Shown here piece after piece: positions 25,474 to 33,569 of a stretch of 43,810 nucleotides of DNA (position 1 is its first letter; each line of letters opens with the position of its first letter). The position numbers and the translations under genes are program-made. Where the stretch lies: positions 1 through 43,810 of the forward strand of contig CALURI010000017.1 of assembly GCA_944323135.1 (NCBI GenBank), in the 5' to 3' direction. The notes under the pieces are model-generated. The model worked only from the letters and a program-made list of their open reading frames with translations, searched no databases and was not told the origin of the DNA. The DNA comes from Candidatus Gastranaerophilales bacterium. GTDB lineage: Bacteria > Cyanobacteriota > Vampirovibrionia > Gastranaerophilales > Gastranaerophilaceae.

Positions 25474-26316
25474 ATGAATATTCTAAATTCATATACAAGT
25501 TCTCCTACATTTAAAAGCAGATGCATACAGATAAGAGATGCTCAATGGGTTTGTCATAAAATAAATACAGAAATGCCACATTACTCAATTTCAAAAATCA
25601 AACCTATGATAGTTAAACAAATGAATAAATTAGAACGGCATTTCCCTAAAAGAGAAAAAACATCTGTTTCAACTGAAAGTTTAAATAATAACTTTACAGC
25701 AATCATATTAAATAATGAAGATTCATCTCAACTCCCTCTTTTGCAGCGTCTTTTTATAAAATTCAGACAAAATTTTTATTATACGGAAAAAGACAAACAA
25801 ATATCAAGAATTTTAAATAAAGTCAGGCTTCTAATAAGAGAATTTAATCAAAAAAGAAATGAATGCAAACAATGTGACAATGATATTACAAATTCACTTA
25901 TTATGCTTGAGAAATACAGATTTGGGAATTGTAAGGAAACAGCTAATCTTGCGGAACTTATACTAAGAATGAACGGAATAAAAAATGCAAAAACAGTTAT
26001 GTTAAAAGCTGAAAATGAAAATGTAACATTAGATCATGCTATCTGTGTTTTTAACAGAGACGGGAGTACTTTTTCAAAAATTAAAAGAGATACTATAGTT
26101 GTTGATCCTTGGGCAAACAAAGCTGATTTCGCAGGGAACATGATTAAATATTACAAAAACCAATGCAACAAATTTTTCCGTATTCCAAAAAATAAAAAAA
26201 TAGTATTTTTTCAGTATAAATGTAACAAATTAAATGAAACAGATTTATTAAAATTTCGTGAAACATATCCAAATTTTATATTTAATAATTCTAAAAGGAA
26301 ATTTATGAATGAATGA
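25474..26316 (+). CDS. Predicted papain/transglutaminase-like enzyme with Cys-His-Asp triad
   Basis: No named family is claimed. The 280-aa protein begins MNILNSYTSSPTFKSR, a short Asn/Ser-rich lead with a TFK motif like its neighbours. A Lys-rich helical stretch follows. In the second half three motifs appear in the order of papain-fold enzymes: RFGNCKETANLAELIL (Cys at the start of a helix), LDHAICVFNRDG (His on a strand) and IVVDPWANKADF (Asp on the next strand). This order and the DHA...VDPW spacing recall papain-fold toxins, deamidases and cysteine-protease effectors of pathogens. Activity and target are unknown. Three cysteines before the triad (NECKQCDN) could bind metal. A leaderless promoter is likely. 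Confidence 0.55.
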   Translation: MNILNSYTSSPTFKSRCIQIRDAQWVCHKINTEMPHYSISKIKPMIVKQMNKLERHFPKREKTSVSTESLNNNFTAIILNNEDSSQLPLLQRLFIKFRQNFYYTEKDKQISRILNKVRLLIREFNQKRNECKQCDNDITNSLIMLEKYRFGNCKETANLAELILRMNGIKNAKTVMLKAENENVTLDHAICVFNRDGSTFSKIKRDTIVVDPWANKADFAGNMIKYYKNQCNKFFRIPKNKKIVFFQYKCNKLNETDLLKFRETYPNFIFNNSKRKFMNE

Positions 26317-26421
26317 ATAAATTTGCGTTTATCAATCCCCAAAAATCTAAATATAAATTTGTTTATATTAATAAGAATTACAAAAATTTGAATATTCAAT
26401 TCATTTTAGAATTTGATATTG

Positions 26422-26459
26422 TTGACAAATTTTTTCAATTTTTGTCAATATTATGACAA
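26422..26459. promoter_or_regulatory. Cluster of TTGACAA / TTGTCAA sites upstream of the 26638 gene
   Basis: TTGACAAA (26422-26429) and TTTGTCAA (26441-26448) are a perfect inverted repeat 11 bases apart. A further TGACAA at 26454-26459 makes a second inverted pair with the middle copy (6-base gap). The first copy is also a perfect -35 hexamer. The rest of the 26317-26637 spacer is AT-rich with no gene. Confidence 0.45.
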
Positions 26460-26637
26460 TTATTAAATTTTTTTGTACACTACTATATTATTTTTATTTT
26501 AAAAAGTATAGTTTTTCTATCCAGTTAAGTATTGTATATTCTTATGCATTCTTTATTGATTATAAAAAAAGGTTGTGTTATAAAAACAACAGTGGTATTT
26601 CTAATTGTGTTTAATAACTAGTCAAAGGAGTTACATT

Positions 26638-27264
26638 ATGCGAGTTCAAAATATTCTTAACGCTAATTTTATCAATTCACAAAACTTTATTTCTCAAGAA
26701 AAAGTTTCTTCAACTTCAATAAAAAACAAAGATACTATTAATTTTGGGAATTCTTACAACAGTTTATTTGCAAAAGCTATTAGTCCGAATTTTAATATTA
26801 AATCATATAGTGAAGTTTCTTCTCTATTTATAAAACTATGGGCAAACGCAATATCCGAAGGACAAGCACAAGATTCTGTTGCAAAAACTATATTACAAAA
26901 ATCTTATACTTCTTTTTTTCGTGATACCTTAAAAGAATTTGCACAAGGGTGTAAATCTGGACTTATTAAACATGATGATGTAATAGTAAAACGTAATGGC
27001 TTACCTCTTGTAACTGCCTATGACAATTCCGTAAATTTCTGTGACCCAATTAATGGAATATACCATAATGACATAAAATTCGGGTTTGATGGTGACAAAG
27101 TAGTTATAGAACGTTTATATGATAAAGCTAAATTTTATAGTAATCATAATTTACATTCTTATACAAAACATTCAACTGATTTTAGAGAATCGAGCACAAC
27201 TTATTATAAAAGAAACGGAGAAGAGAATTCTCTAAAAACATTTTTCCGAGATCTAATAAGTTAA
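26638..27264 (+). CDS. Hypothetical protein with N-terminal INFG motif
   Basis: The family is not recognised. The start is set by AAAGGAG seven bases before the ATG (MRVQNILNANF); an earlier in-frame ATG has no ribosome site. The 208-aa protein has an Asn/Ser-rich first 35 residues, ending in DTINFGNSYNS. A helical segment (SSLFIKLWANAISEGQ...FFRDTLKEFAQG) follows, then a strand-rich part with NGLPLVTAYDN and DIKFGFDGDKVVIERLYDKA. One Cys at NFCDPINGIY is conserved-looking, but there is no visible triad. No Sec signal or membrane segment. Its context among effector-like genes suggests an exported protein. Confidence 0.6.
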   Translation: MRVQNILNANFINSQNFISQEKVSSTSIKNKDTINFGNSYNSLFAKAISPNFNIKSYSEVSSLFIKLWANAISEGQAQDSVAKTILQKSYTSFFRDTLKEFAQGCKSGLIKHDDVIVKRNGLPLVTAYDNSVNFCDPINGIYHNDIKFGFDGDKVVIERLYDKAKFYSNHNLHSYTKHSTDFRESSTTYYKRNGEENSLKTFFRDLIS

Positions 27265-27402
27265 TACAAATTTATTTAAATAATACTGAAATTTATGATA
27301 ATTTAGAGTCCTATTTGCATAAAACTTTATGTAAAATTTTGTGTTATAAATAGCAAAATTATTTTTTAGAGTGTTTTATTAAACTACAAAAGGAATATCC
27401 TT

Positions 27403-28381
27403 GTGCTTAATATTTCAACATTTAATCCACAAATAAAAAATATTAGTTTTAAACAAAATTCTAATTTTCTTGAAGAAAGATTAAAAAAATTAAAAGAACT
27501 GGGGACAAAAGATTTTGATACTAGTTATTTTGCAGACAATTTTAATAAGGTAACTAAAGAAGAACAAGAAATTAATATCACAACTAGCAAATTATTTTTT
27601 TTTAGTTTTTCATACAAATATGAAAATCACTTTAATAAAAAATGTTCCTATAACGTGTATAAAAAATAAAATTGTAAAATATATTCCAGTAAAATATATT
27701 CTACCAAAAACATTGTCAAATACAAATAGTTTTACAAAAAATTCTGATATTCTAGACATCGGAAGAATTAATGATTTTGGCATAAAACATTTTAGACTTA
27801 TTAATTCAAATTCAATAAGAGGTGTTACACTTTCTAATCAAAATCCTAAAATATTAAAAGAACTAAAAGAATGTGGAATTAATCATATAATAGACTTAAG
27901 ACGCGAAGCTAATTCTGAATCAAAGTATGCAAATAATTGTAAAGAAAATGGATTAAAATATTTTCCATTTCCTATAAATATAAATATGCCAATTTTTAAC
28001 ATTGCTGTAACTTCTAAAATGAGCATGCAAGAAAGAAAAGATTCTATAAATAGTTTTATAAAATTATTACCTCAATTTTTCAAAACAATGAATGAAGGTA
28101 GAGTATATATGGCTTGTTTATTAGGATTACATAGAACCGACTTAGCTGTTACTCTAAATTACTTAATAAACCCTATTGAACCAGCTTCACCTCCAATTTT
28201 ATCCCACATGCTAATTAGTGATGAAACAAACATGACAAATAAATATATTGGTGCAATGAAAAATTTAATCAAAAATTTAAGCGATGAGGATAAAGAAAAA
28301 TTAGGACTGCCTAAAAACTTTGTGGATAAATTTAATACAAGAATTACAAAATTAAGAATGATGAATGGTAATAAAGTCTAA
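27403..28381 (+). pseudogene. Tyrosine/dual-specificity phosphatase-like gene interrupted by a frameshift at a nine-T run
   Basis: Two overlapping frames make up one gene. The first starts at GTG 27403 after AAAAGGA (MLNISTFNPQIKNISFKQ) and runs to a T9 tract at 27595-27603. The second, one base on, continues to 28381. Removing one T joins them into a protein of about 325 aa. The C-terminal half follows the DSP/Siw14-like phosphatase plan: RGVTLSNQNPKILKELKECGI, HIIDLRRE, LKYFPFPININMP, then YMACLLGLHRTDLAV, where CLLGLHR is the CX5R catalytic loop. The N-terminus has the ISFK motif. It may be a true mutation, a phase-variable locus or a case of transcriptional slippage. If translated from ATG 27620 alone, the phosphatase half would still be made, without its N-terminal part. 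Confidence 0.6.
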
Positions 28382-28656
28382 TTATTAAAAAAAATAAAAT
28401 ATACAAGAAATTACCCTAATCCTATTATTAAGCACTATAATAAAACCCAAAAGTATTATTAGTACGTAGGGTGTGGTAAATCTATTGTAAAATAACAACC
28501 AGTTCGGGAATTTTGGGACAGATAAATTTAGAAACTTCTATTGTTATAAATTTTTTATAAATTAAATATAAATATTTATTAATAATGTAGCTAAATTATT
28601 GTTAGTTGTTTTGTAATATTTATATGTTTTTAACGTAATACAAATAGAAAATAAAA

Positions 28657-28954
28657 ATGCAGAGTCATAACAAAATTAAACAAAATACAGTATCTTTCGG
28701 GATGGTATTATTTATCCAATGCATTCTACCATATTAAAGAAGTCTGTCACAAATACATATATCAATGAAGCTTCAAGAAATATTTTATTGAATACTGTTC
28801 AAAGACCGGATTTAGAAGAATTTTCTTGTTTGGACAAAAACATTTTTATCACCCTAAAGTAAAGAATTGGGATAACATTGCCCAAAACTCAATAAATTTA
28901 GCAATAAGTACAACTAATAAATTTTTTGAGATTGTAAAAGAACACATGGTTTGA
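28657..28954 (+). pseudogene. Decayed gene of the SFG-motif group, three frames
   Basis: The ATG opens MQSHNKIKQNTVSFG, the same lead and SFG motif as nearby intact genes, and then runs into a stop. A second frame from 28701 reads DGIIYPMHSTILKKS and on to RPDLEEFSC, ending at 28860. A third from about 28826 reads LFGQKHFYHPKVKNWDN and on to EIVKEHMV, with its stop at 28952. Joined, they give a plausible protein of about 95 aa, so two indels have destroyed it. The 275 bases before it hold no other gene that I can support. Confidence 0.5.
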
Positions 28955-28978
28955 TTATTTGTTCCACATGGTTTGATT
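28943..28978 (+). repeat. 14-bp direct repeat at the end of the decayed gene
   Basis: CACATGGTTTGATT occurs at 28943-28956 and again at 28965-28978, eight bases apart. The first copy contains the pseudogene's stop codon. It may be a short slippage duplication. Confidence 0.7.
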
Positions 28979-29033
28979 TTTTTCGGCAACTTGAAGTTTG
29001 AATTTTCTTAAATTTTTGTCATTTTATATTATA

Positions 29034-30130
29034 CAAATTTTCATCAAATTAAAGTATATAATTTTTGAAATATTATGCTATTCTTGTTTTCAGGTTTAGG
29101 AGGTATAATGGGGAAAATCCTTGAATTTGAAGACGCTATTTTTAAAACTAAAGACTATCAAAGAAATATATTGCTTGGAAATGGTTTTAGTATGGCTTTT
29201 GATGAAGAGAGATTTAATTATTCAAGTCTATTAGATTCTCCTAGTATTCCTTTTTATATAAAAAGAATTTTTAAAACATTTAATACATATGATTTTGAAG
29301 TGATTATAAAAAAGTTAGAAAGTTCAGCACAGCTATTAAAAGCCTATGACCGTAGATTAACTACAATTGATAGATTATATCAAGAAGCTATTAACTTACG
29401 AGAAGAATTAATCAATCGTATATTAGAGATTCATCCTTCGTCACAAAATGATATTGAAAAAGATAGAATGTTTAAAACTTTAGTTTTTCTTTCAAATTTT
29501 CATAAAATCTTTACTTTAAATTATGATTGCCTTTTATACTGGGTTTTGCTCAATAGAGAAGATTTTTTGAAAAAATACTCTAATATAGAAATTTTTAAAA
29601 TGGATGATGGGTTTAGACCATACTACAATGAACTTGCCTGGAAGCAAAAAGAAACACAGAATGTTTTTTATTTGCATGGTGCATTACATATTTATAAAAA
29701 GGATTATGGTTTAATATGTAAACCCCAAAATGATGGAAGATACCTAATGGATATAATAAAAGAGAATATATATAACAATAAATATCCTTTAATAGTAACG
29801 GAGGGAAGTAGCAAAAATAAATTAAACAAAATTCTAAAAGAAAACAATGATTATCTTTCATATTGTTATTCGAAGTTAAATGAAATTAAAGGTGTTTTAT
29901 TTATTCATGGACATTCTCTTGATAAAAAAGATAAACATATCTTTGATGCCATAAGTAAAAATTTAAAAATAAAAAGAGTATATATAAGTCTATGCTCTAA
30001 AGAAAAATATCAGGACAAAAGGGATAAAGCAGATACGTTCTTTGCCAAGAGAGAACGTGAAAAAACATTAGATGTGAATTTCTATGATGCAGAAAATGTC
30101 GATATATGGTGATGTTTTTCATTACTTTGT
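29034..30130 (+). repeat. Segmental duplication, left copy (DUF4917 unit)
   Basis: Starts with CAAATTTTCATCAAATTA, the same 18 bases that open the right copy at 33549, and ends about 18 bases after the DUF4917 stop codon. It includes the promoter region (TATAAT at about 29057), a short leader and the gene. Confidence 0.75.
29108..30112 (+). CDS. DUF4917 family protein, SIR2-like fold (copy 1)
   Basis: The start is the ATG after AGGAGG (MGKILEFEDAI); an in-frame ATG 33 bases earlier has no ribosome site. The 334-aa protein has the DUF4917 blocks in order: NILLGNGFSMAFD (nucleotide-loop position), DFEVIIKKLESSAQLL, KIFTLNYDCLLYWVLL, FKMDDGFRPYY, NVFYLHGALHIYK (the LHG His), YPLIVTEGSSKNKLNKI and GVLFIHGHSLDKKDKHIF. 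GNGFS, TLNYDxLLYW and YLHG resemble the NAD-binding and catalytic segments of SIR2-type proteins, several of which act as NADases in phage defence. NAD use is therefore inferred, not shown. A nearly identical copy lies at 33623. Confidence 0.82.
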   Translation: MGKILEFEDAIFKTKDYQRNILLGNGFSMAFDEERFNYSSLLDSPSIPFYIKRIFKTFNTYDFEVIIKKLESSAQLLKAYDRRLTTIDRLYQEAINLREELINRILEIHPSSQNDIEKDRMFKTLVFLSNFHKIFTLNYDCLLYWVLLNREDFLKKYSNIEIFKMDDGFRPYYNELAWKQKETQNVFYLHGALHIYKKDYGLICKPQNDGRYLMDIIKENIYNNKYPLIVTEGSSKNKLNKILKENNDYLSYCYSKLNEIKGVLFIHGHSLDKKDKHIFDAISKNLKIKRVYISLCSKEKYQDKRDKADTFFAKREREKTLDVNFYDAENVDIW

Positions 30131-30222
30131 AAAAAATAATTAATAATAAAGAAAATATTTAAAGAATTGGCTTTGAAGCTCCGTTAAAGAATACGGATAA
30201 TTATCGAGGAGCTTAATGAGCT

Positions 30223-32838
30223 ATGGACAAAAACCTGAGTATTCAGGAAATAAAACTGTTGGCGGAATTTAAAACCAACAATAAGAATATATCTGCGGAG
30301 GAGGCAATAGATATTCTAAACTCTGTTCTGCCGGATTTCGGCAAGCTGCAAACCTGTAATTCCTGGGCAGTGCAGTCTGCTAATCCATCGGCATTCGGCT
30401 CTAATAATCTCATTTCTGGAATTAAAGAGTGCGAACAGATTCCCGATTCAACCGTTTTTAATAATCTCATCAGCAAAATCGGATATGCTAAGAAAACAGA
30501 AAAACCTGAGAAAAAGCCTGTGTATGTTGCTCCGATTGAGCCTTCCGGCGAGGATATAGAACTTCTTGCAGTAGATTATTTGAATTCCGATTTACAAAAA
30601 GCTCAAGCTCTAGTAAAAACTCAAAAAAACAGTGAAGGTGTAGTAAGTAAACTTTTTAACAGCGGAAAAGAATTGTTTAATACAGAATTTGCATCAAGCA
30701 ATGTCGAAAGAATTTTAGCTGTCGAACAGCTTGGCAACAGTATGCTTGCAATGGCATCAGGAGATGAACTTTCCGTAAAACAGTATCTTGAAACAAAGCT
30801 GAACCTTGCAGTAAAACTTCTGCCTGAAGCAGAAAATGCGGAAGAAGTCAGACTTATTAAACAGGAATTAAGCAAACTCAGACCAACAGACCTTAATCAG
30901 TTTATTTCATCTCTTGCAGCACTGGAAGATAGCGAATATGATCAAAAAGCTCCCGAAATAAAAAAGAATTTAATAACAAATGCCATACAAGACAATATTC
31001 CTACTCAATTTAAAGATTTTGAGGTTATCAAATTTACTGATCCCGCAACTGTAAAAGGTATGCTTGAAAGTCAGGATGCTTATAAAATTATGGAGTTTGA
31101 AAAAGCATACGAACTTGAACGAGATGTCAAATTCAATCCCGATGCAATAACAGATTATGCGGAAAAAGAAGCTCGGATGACACTTGTTCTTGCAGTAAGG
31201 AACAGAAATAATCAAATAAAAGAACTTTTGCACAATCCGACAGTAACAGTAGACGGAAATAACAAGTATGGAGCACCTTTTGGCGGGGCGGCTGAAATTT
31301 GTATAAACAATCTTGAAAGATGTGTTAATGCTGCATTATACAGACTTTACGGTAACGATGAGGATTTGATTAACAGATTTTTAGAAGATACAGGAACAAT
31401 TTTTAAAGACGGCAGATTAGAATATGATACTTTTGCAGTAAAAAGTTATACCCTTGTAAATATTTCCAACAAACTACAGGAAACATTAGACAGTAATTAC
31501 AATAAACTTCTTGACGGAAAAACTCTTGAAGAATACGAACTTGACTGCAAACAAACATATAATCACGCTTATGGAGCAGAACATGGCAGCAGGCTTGCAC
31601 AGGCATTTGTAGAAAGCCAAATGAAAGGTGTTCAATATATTAAAACAGGTGTGCAGGGTGTCGGAATGCTTTTATTAATCGCAGGTCAGCTTATCCCTGT
31701 TGGAGGTCAGGCAGCATCAGCTATGGTCTTAAGCGGACTTGGTACTGCAACGTTTGGCGGCAGTGCTGTTCAATTAACCGAAGATTTAAGCAAAGCCGGC
31801 GGAATTACTGACGAAGATAAGCAGGCTATAACAAAAGAACTTGTAGTTTCAACAGCTTTATTAACGGCAGGAGCTGGAATTGGCAAAATGTCCTCTCTTG
31901 CGTACAGTGAACTTGTAATGGCGAATTGTCCGAGATTAATAGCACTTTCCGCCAAAATCGGTGCGGATGCAACAATGAGTTTGCTTGCAGACTGGGTTAT
32001 TACAGGGCAGGTTGATTTAACCTCAGAAGGTATTTCACAGCTTATTCCGATTGTTACGGGGATATTAAAGACTAAGGGGTCAATGTACACTTATGTAAGC
32101 CGTAAATTACACGAAATAAGTGATCCTGAAAGTTTAAAATACTGGGATGCAAATCCTGAAAAACTTACCGAACTAGTTCAGATATTATCTAAAAATCATA
32201 CCCCGATCGGAAAATTATCCCAATTATCTCCTGCACACTGGGATGTAATAATAAATAGTGTAAAACATCCTGCAACGGGTAAAATCCACGAATCAATGAT
32301 GGTGTATAAAGATGATTCTCGTGAAATTAACTGGGCATTGACGGATTTAAAGAAAAATAATATTCAGCCGTCCCCTAAAATTCAAAGCCATATTGACAAC
32401 ATAACTGCATATATAGACCAACAACGCATCAAAGAGCCTATTAAGGTTTATAGAGATGATAGCTTTGGTATTTTAGAGTTAGCGAAATTGCCTGACAACA
32501 CAAGTTTGGCTGAAGAATTAAAAAATATTATGAATATACAAGATATAAAAATTAGAAATGCAAAACTAAAACAATTACGATTGTCAGATTTTATCATTAC
32601 ACAGGAGCGATTCATGTCGACATCAATGTGTGAAGATGTACACTTCAACAAAAGCGACATTCGTTGGGAATTTGATTTGCCTGCCGGCACTAAAGGCACT
32701 TTTATTGAAAGTTACAATACAAAAACAACACATGGAAATCAGGTTGAATTCTTACTGCAAAGGAATTCGCAAATTATTATCCGTAACATAAGATATATAA
32801 ATGGTGTTTGGCATATTAAGGCAGATATAAAAAATTAG
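30223..32838 (+). CDS. Large protein with C-terminal ADP-ribosyltransferase domain (QxE type)
   Basis: At 871 aa it is the largest gene here and clearly richer in GC than its neighbours (roughly 40%, by eye). Residues 1-450 are helical, unknown, and include NPSAFGSNN. Residues 490-620 hold Gly/Ala-rich hydrophobic stretches (GMLLLIAGQLIPVGGQAAS; STALLTAGAGIGK) that could insert in membranes. Residues 715-871 follow the R-S-E ADP-ribosyltransferase plan: IKVYRDDS (Arg), RFMSTSMCED (STS) and GNQVEFLLQRNS, where Gln-Val-Glu is the QxE pair, as in C3-like enzymes that modify Asn. It should move ADP-ribose from NAD to a protein. GAGGAG lies 13 bases before the ATG. It looks like a toxin or effector and is flanked by two SIR2-like genes. 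Confidence 0.75.
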   Translation: MDKNLSIQEIKLLAEFKTNNKNISAEEAIDILNSVLPDFGKLQTCNSWAVQSANPSAFGSNNLISGIKECEQIPDSTVFNNLISKIGYAKKTEKPEKKPVYVAPIEPSGEDIELLAVDYLNSDLQKAQALVKTQKNSEGVVSKLFNSGKELFNTEFASSNVERILAVEQLGNSMLAMASGDELSVKQYLETKLNLAVKLLPEAENAEEVRLIKQELSKLRPTDLNQFISSLAALEDSEYDQKAPEIKKNLITNAIQDNIPTQFKDFEVIKFTDPATVKGMLESQDAYKIMEFEKAYELERDVKFNPDAITDYAEKEARMTLVLAVRNRNNQIKELLHNPTVTVDGNNKYGAPFGGAAEICINNLERCVNAALYRLYGNDEDLINRFLEDTGTIFKDGRLEYDTFAVKSYTLVNISNKLQETLDSNYNKLLDGKTLEEYELDCKQTYNHAYGAEHGSRLAQAFVESQMKGVQYIKTGVQGVGMLLLIAGQLIPVGGQAASAMVLSGLGTATFGGSAVQLTEDLSKAGGITDEDKQAITKELVVSTALLTAGAGIGKMSSLAYSELVMANCPRLIALSAKIGADATMSLLADWVITGQVDLTSEGISQLIPIVTGILKTKGSMYTYVSRKLHEISDPESLKYWDANPEKLTELVQILSKNHTPIGKLSQLSPAHWDVIINSVKHPATGKIHESMMVYKDDSREINWALTDLKKNNIQPSPKIQSHIDNITAYIDQQRIKEPIKVYRDDSFGILELAKLPDNTSLAEELKNIMNIQDIKIRNAKLKQLRLSDFIITQERFMSTSMCEDVHFNKSDIRWEFDLPAGTKGTFIESYNTKTTHGNQVEFLLQRNSQIIIRNIRYINGVWHIKADIKN

Positions 32839-32872
32839 AAAAATGTGTTATAATACATGCAAAGGAGTTTAT

Positions 32873-33169
32873 ATGACAATAAAAATCTTTCGAAAATTAT
32901 TTAATACAATATCTAACATAGGTCAGAGCAAACCTAAAATCAATCGTACTGCAACAAAATTGGAAACTAAGCCTGATGAATTTATATCAGAAGCAGAGAG
33001 AATTCGTAGAAACCACGACAGTGAAATGATGGGAATTGAGATTTCTGAAATAAAAAAAGTAAAGTTCTTTGATGAAGATATTGAAAAGATGAAGAATATG
33101 TCGGAAGAAGAAGAACTCGAATATATATCAAAATTAAAAGATGAACATCGTTATACATACGAAGAATAA
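32873..33169 (+). CDS. Small 98-aa protein following the ADP-ribosyltransferase, candidate partner
   Basis: AAAGGAG six bases upstream sets the ATG (MTIKIFRKLFN). It lies 34 bases after the large gene and is probably co-transcribed. The basic first half is followed by an acidic C-terminal block, NHDSEMMGIEISEIKKVKFF followed by DEDIEKMKNMSEEEEL, which recurs almost unchanged in the next gene. No known family is recognised. Its position directly after a toxin-like gene would suit an immunity protein, antitoxin or chaperone, but this is only positional evidence. Confidence 0.6.
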   Translation: MTIKIFRKLFNTISNIGQSKPKINRTATKLETKPDEFISEAERIRRNHDSEMMGIEISEIKKVKFFDEDIEKMKNMSEEEELEYISKLKDEHRYTYEE

Positions 33170-33188
33170 AATATAAGGATAAAATTAA

Positions 33189-33569
33189 TTGCGTATAAAA
33201 ACAGTAAACGGTTTAGGTGGTCAACCTGTTGTTTTAGACAGAAAAATACTGGGTTTTCGTCTAACATATAGAGAATACATGAAAAGTATGCCAGATGGAT
33301 ATCAAGGAAAAGAGGTTAAATGTCCTAAAACAAAACTTGGGAATTGGATTACCAATCAAACTAAAAAGATAGTAAAAAGGTTATTTCCAGATTATGTAGT
33401 AGAAACCAAAGCTCAATATAATGCCCGTATGAAAGCGAATCATGATAGTGAAATGATGGGAATTGAAACTGCTGAAATAAAAAAAGTAAAATTTTTTGAT
33501 GAAGATATTGAAAAAATGAAGAATATGTCGGAAGAAGAAGAACTCGTGCAAATTTTCATCAAATTATAG
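33189..33569 (+). CDS. Paralogue of the 98-aa protein, C-terminus cut by the DUF4917 duplication
   Basis: The start is TTG (MRIKTVNGLGG), with AAGGA about ten bases upstream. The first 80 residues differ from its neighbour (basic, WITNQTKKIVKRLFPDYV), but NHDSEMMGIETAEIKKVKFF and the acidic run to SEEEEL are shared. After SEEEEL the neighbour continues LEYISKLKDEHRY, while this protein ends VQIFIKL, read from the CAAATTTTCATC bases that open the duplicated segment. So the insertion of that segment replaced the last 15 or so residues. It may still work. Confidence 0.55.
   Translation: MRIKTVNGLGGQPVVLDRKILGFRLTYREYMKSMPDGYQGKEVKCPKTKLGNWITNQTKKIVKRLFPDYVVETKAQYNARMKANHDSEMMGIETAEIKKVKFFDEDIEKMKNMSEEEELVQIFIKL

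Noticed and set aside
25241..25526. Two overlapping minus-strand frames of 82 and 85 codons
   Set aside because: Low-complexity Phe/Leu/Ile/Cys products of AT-rich DNA, no ribosome site, and they overlap the promoter and start of the 25474 gene.
27620..28381. Treating the phosphatase half as an independent intact gene starting at ATG 27620
   Set aside because: No ribosome site precedes this ATG and the residues just upstream continue in frame to the T9 tract; a frameshifted single gene explains both halves better, although internal initiation cannot be excluded.
28381..28656. A small gene or RNA between the phosphatase and the decayed gene
   Set aside because: No frame with a ribosome site, no stable hairpin and no T-run; only AT-rich sequence.
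30970..32090. Several minus-strand frames across the ADP-ribosyltransferase gene
   Set aside because: They arise from the codon bias of the longer gene; no starts with ribosome sites and no recognisable protein features.
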